From assembly GCF_016728505.1 (NCBI RefSeq), contig NZ_CP068159.1, positions 310,001 to 374,000 on the forward strand: a DNA stretch of 64,000 nt, in the 5' to 3' direction. The notes under the pieces are model-generated. The model did no database searches. It saw only the letters and a program-made list of their open reading frames with translations, and had not been told where the DNA came from. The translations under genes were made by a program, and so were the position numbers. The stretch is from Corynebacterium riegelii (GTDB lineage: Bacteria > Actinomycetota > Actinomycetes > Mycobacteriales > Mycobacteriaceae). Shown here piece after piece: positions 61,179 through 64,000 of this stretch. Within the stretch, counting starts at the first letter, position 1. Each line of letters starts with the position of its first letter.

Positions 61179-63878
61179 TTAGTTGGAGCCGAATCCGCCT
61201 TGCGACGGCGGCGGTGGCGGCGGCGTCTGAGGTCCCGGGCCAGAGCCGAAACCACCAGAGGCGAAACCACCCGGGGTTTGGCCTGTCTGCGGACCTGGCT
61301 GTGCACCCTGGCCGAAGCCTGGCGGTGGCGGCGGAGGCGTCGGGCCACCAGGGTTTGTCGGGCCACCAGGGCCGCCGTTGCTGTCGCCGCCGTTGCCTCC
61401 GCCGAGATCATCAAACGGGTCAGCCCCCGCTGCACGAAGGTCATGCAGCTCACGCACCAGTTGCGGCGCGTTGGTGGAGATCTCCGTGGCCATCTGCTTC
61501 AGCTGCGCCTCCGGGGTGCCCGGGTTCAGAAGCGCAACCACGTCGTAGGAGTTCGGGCCACGGTTGCTTGCCGCAACAAACCACGTGTTCGGCAGCGCCA
61601 GCGGCAGCTTCGCGGCACCCTTGACCTGCTCGCCATCACTGCTTATCGACGGCACCTGCTCCACCAACACCGGCGCATCCGCAAACGGGTTGGGGTGGAA
61701 CCCACGAACCTTGCCGTTGTAGCCAGACGCGCTAAACGTGGTAGAGGTCAGCTGCGCCGGGTTCATCAGTGCTTCCTGGGAAGACAGCTCCGGGCGACCG
61801 TTGACAAACTGCGCGTTGGTGCCCTCCAGCTCAATTGGGAAGAGCTGGGATCCAAGCTGACGGCGCGTAGGAATGCGCGAGGTGACAAAACGGATCAGGT
61901 AGAACACCAAAAGCGGGATCAACAGCGCCGCAAGCAGGGCACCGATCAGCGCGCCGGTGAACTTCGCCGTGTTCAGCGGCACCGTGTAGGAACCGTTGAC
62001 CGAAACCGGAACATGTGCCGCGTCGACCTCACCGTTGAGGTCCGCAACGCTGACGTCCACGTTGCCATTGATAATGCCCTCGGTGGGTTCAGCAACCGTA
62101 AACGTCACCGGCAGGGTTGCCGTTTCACCGGCGACCACCTCAAGGGCGTTGTCTTCGGAGTCATACTGCGAAGCCACATTCACTGCATCCACACCATCCG
62201 GCAGAGCGTTTGCGCGGATCTGCGTACCCGGCTCAATCCACACCTTGCCCGGGCCCTTGACAGTTATCTCACCCTGGCCGGTCACCGTGTCAGAGGCGAA
62301 CTGCACCGGACCCGCCACCTGCGGCAGGTTCTGCGGGGAGACCGTCACCGCCTGCTGGTTAATGAACGGGCTGAACGTGGTCTTCGGCTCGCCGGAGGTG
62401 GACACCACGGTGCGTGCTTCCAGACGGCCAGAGACCGGTGCGCCCTCAATCTTGGACGCCGGGATCTCAATCGACCCGCCCGCAATGTCGGCGTTTTCTA
62501 CCAACACGACCGGCTCGCGGCCATCGGCCTCAAACACGATGGTGGTCTTGGCTTCGCCAGCCAACGGATGGACGTCGCCGGAGCCGTTGATGAGTTCGGC
62601 GTGGATCGTTTGATCGTCGAAAAGCGAAAGGGGCCCCTCGGACACCTCATCGGAGCGGAAACGAACCTGCAGGTCAGGCTGGATCTCCACCTGAGAAATC
62701 ACGCGACCTTCGGCCTGTTCCGGATCAAAATCAACAAAGCCGAGCTTCCAGGTGCCAGACCAATCAGCACCCGGGCTCAGGCGCATGCGGCCGCTGACGC
62801 GCTGCGTCGGCTCGGTAGCCGTGGTCCACTCAACCGCAGCACCGGCAGCCTCACCGCGGCCGGACTGCGCCAAATCAACCGTGGAACCATCCGGCGCAGT
62901 CAGCACCAAGTGCGCGCCCTGCCCAAGATTCTCCTCCGCGATCGCGTTGAACCGCACAGCGTCAATCGACTGATCCAGCGTGAACTCAAACGTCTGCGCC
63001 GCCGGACCCTCATGCACCGCATCACGGCCGGAAGACAGCGCGCGCTGGAAGGCCGCGAACAGGCCACCTACGTTGGAAGCCTCAAAGAATGCGCCGTTGA
63101 ATGGCGGCTGGCCACACGGTTCGCCTCCGGAACCATCAGTGATGCCGCGCATCAAACCGAAATCAGCCGGCTTATCCGGCGAGGACAAACCGATACCAAC
63201 GTTGGTAATGCCGCCCGCACGCAGACGGTCCGCAATGCCACCCGCGCGACAAATACGCTCACGTGCAGCGTCCTCACCCTCCTGGGCAGTCAACTCACCA
63301 TCCGTGAACGTGACCAGCAGGCGGCACGGGTTCTCCGAACCGGAACGCGCGAAATCGTTGTACGCACCCTCAAGCGCGTTGGCGTAGTTGGTGTACACCT
63401 CTTCCCAACGATCCTGGAACTGCGCAATCTCGCCCTTGACCTTGTCAGCGCTCGACTCGTTGAGCTCCTGCCACGGACCGTAATTCGCTGAGTCAGTTGC
63501 ACCCGAGTGGTACTCCTGACCGAAACCAGCCACACGCACGCGCACATCCGCGCCCGTGTCTGCTTGGCGAGCCACCAGCTCATCCACAAAACTCTGCGCC
63601 GCCGGAATGCGGTTGTGATCATCGTCCGTACCCGGCACCGACGTATCAATAGAACCGGTAGCCTCATTGAATTCACCGACCAACGAGCCGGTCTCATCCA
63701 TCAAGATGACCACATCAAGCGCACCACGCTCAGCCATACAAGCGCCAAGCTGCGGCAACGCCTCATTCGGCGCTGCAGGTTGGCTTAGGCCAACGCCCAT
63801 GCCGGTGAGCGCCGCAAGCGATGCGGCCGCCGCCGCGGCCAAACCACGACGTGCAATGCGGGAAACGTTTACCCCCAT
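61179..63878 (-). CDS. Membrane-anchored extracellular vWA-domain protein
   Basis: 899 residues from ATG 63878. Signal peptide (about 1-32, GLAAAAAASLAALTGMGVG). The vWA domain (about 50-260) has MIDAS LMDETGSL (D61-x-T63-x-S65) and later LVTFTDGELT. Beta-rich domains follow to about 640, then a TM helix (about 640-665, GALIGALLAALLIPLLVFYL) and a cytoplasmic part of about 230 residues ending in a Pro/Gly-rich tail. It can therefore link an outside metal-dependent binding domain to the inside, where the tubulin-like and GTPase proteins act. Second gene of the visible minus-strand operon. Confidence 0.88.
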   Translation of the reverse strand: MGVNVSRIARRGLAAAAAASLAALTGMGVGLSQPAAPNEALPQLGACMAERGALDVVILMDETGSLVGEFNEATGSIDTSVPGTDDDHNRIPAAQSFVDELVARQADTGADVRVRVAGFGQEYHSGATDSANYGPWQELNESSADKVKGEIAQFQDRWEEVYTNYANALEGAYNDFARSGSENPCRLLVTFTDGELTAQEGEDAARERICRAGGIADRLRAGGITNVGIGLSSPDKPADFGLMRGITDGSGGEPCGQPPFNGAFFEASNVGGLFAAFQRALSSGRDAVHEGPAAQTFEFTLDQSIDAVRFNAIAEENLGQGAHLVLTAPDGSTVDLAQSGRGEAAGAAVEWTTATEPTQRVSGRMRLSPGADWSGTWKLGFVDFDPEQAEGRVISQVEIQPDLQVRFRSDEVSEGPLSLFDDQTIHAELINGSGDVHPLAGEAKTTIVFEADGREPVVLVENADIAGGSIEIPASKIEGAPVSGRLEARTVVSTSGEPKTTFSPFINQQAVTVSPQNLPQVAGPVQFASDTVTGQGEITVKGPGKVWIEPGTQIRANALPDGVDAVNVASQYDSEDNALEVVAGETATLPVTFTVAEPTEGIINGNVDVSVADLNGEVDAAHVPVSVNGSYTVPLNTAKFTGALIGALLAALLIPLLVFYLIRFVTSRIPTRRQLGSQLFPIELEGTNAQFVNGRPELSSQEALMNPAQLTSTTFSASGYNGKVRGFHPNPFADAPVLVEQVPSISSDGEQVKGAAKLPLALPNTWFVAASNRGPNSYDVVALLNPGTPEAQLKQMATEISTNAPQLVRELHDLRAAGADPFDDLGGGNGGDSNGGPGGPTNPGGPTPPPPPPGFGQGAQPGPQTGQTPGGFASGGFGSGPGPQTPPPPPPSQGGFGSN

Positions 63879-63881
63879 GAA

Positions 63882-64000
63882 CTACTGCCTCCCGAACCAA
63901 AGCGCGAACATGATGCTAGACAGCACCACAGCGATAACCAACGCAGCCACCGTTGCGTACAACAGCGCCTGCTTCCAACCAACGATTTCGTACAAGCCTT
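63882..64000 (-). CDS. C-terminal end of an upstream membrane protein (partial)
   Basis: The frame is open to the right edge and ends at TAG 63884-63882, three bases before the vWA start. The last 38 residues contain one TM helix (ALLYATVAALVIAVVLSSIM) followed by FALWFGRQ. It is the next gene of the same operon, so the cluster continues beyond 64000. Family not identifiable from this piece. Confidence 0.75.
   Translation of the reverse strand, partial: GLYEIVGWKQALLYATVAALVIAVVLSSIMFALWFGRQ

Noticed and set aside
60801-63491. 896-codon open frame on the plus strand opposite the tubulin-like and vWA genes
   Set aside because: It is antisense to two genes with clear domain motifs; its composition (Arg/His/Leu rich, no motifs) is what a high-GC complement strand gives.

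Overview
This 64 kb window is a high-GC Gram-positive chromosome segment. The gene set and order fit the genus Corynebacterium: purA, class II aldolase, pyrE, clpB, then an hspR-dnaJ-grpE-dnaK cluster next to an acetaldehyde dehydrogenase like C. glutamicum ald. Corynebacterial signs include stress promoters of SigH type overlapping HspR (HAIR) operators, and secreted proteins with a signal peptide plus a C-terminal membrane anchor. No rRNA, tRNA or CRISPR array was seen. The species cannot be named from this.

Layout. 1-11.2 kb is mostly core metabolism: purA (cut by the window edge), a PRC-barrel/DUF2382 stress protein, a FUSC-type membrane protein, fba, a GH76 glycoside hydrolase, and a tight minus-strand run of sulfurtransferase, conserved membrane-anchored protein, pyrE and SpoU/TrmH methyltransferase. 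11.2-12.4 kb is a lone NYN-domain gene. 12.4-19.3 kb has clpB, a helix-turn-helix/flavoprotein pair, a nitrilase-family hydrolase and a small-helical-protein/alpha-beta hydrolase pair. 19.7-21.5 kb is an overlapping XRE / ImmA-IrrE protease / PIN-like module. 21.5-27.3 kb encodes a secreted metzincin protease and a large Ig-like surface protein broken by one in-frame TAG. 27.7-32.1 kb is the heat-shock cluster. 32.1-41.9 kb holds two related secreted proteins, ald, a 13E12-type HNH protein followed by an intact IS1634-like element inside a 101-bp direct duplication, an AI-2E-type transporter and a DJ-1/PfpI protein.

42-64 kb is the most unusual part: two convergent operons. The plus-strand operon encodes a membrane protein, a GrpE-like protein, a short Hsp70, a second membrane protein homologous to the first, and a membrane-anchored extracytoplasmic protein. 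The minus-strand operon, which runs off the right edge, encodes a membrane-anchored extracellular vWA protein, a 1228-residue tubulin/FtsZ-like protein, a two-TM protein, a protein with fibronectin-like segments, a protein resembling GTPase-associated protein 1, a cytoplasmic vWA protein, a zinc-ribbon TRAFAC-type GTPase and a small TM protein. Together they look like one membrane-associated, NTP-driven chaperone/cytoskeletal apparatus. Its role (envelope assembly or conflict/defence) cannot be settled from sequence alone.

At small scale the window has at least three families of short intergenic repeats, and an 11-bp word, GCTTATCGACG, nine times exactly, on both strands and in several reading frames. 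That suggests a genome-wide DNA-level signal.
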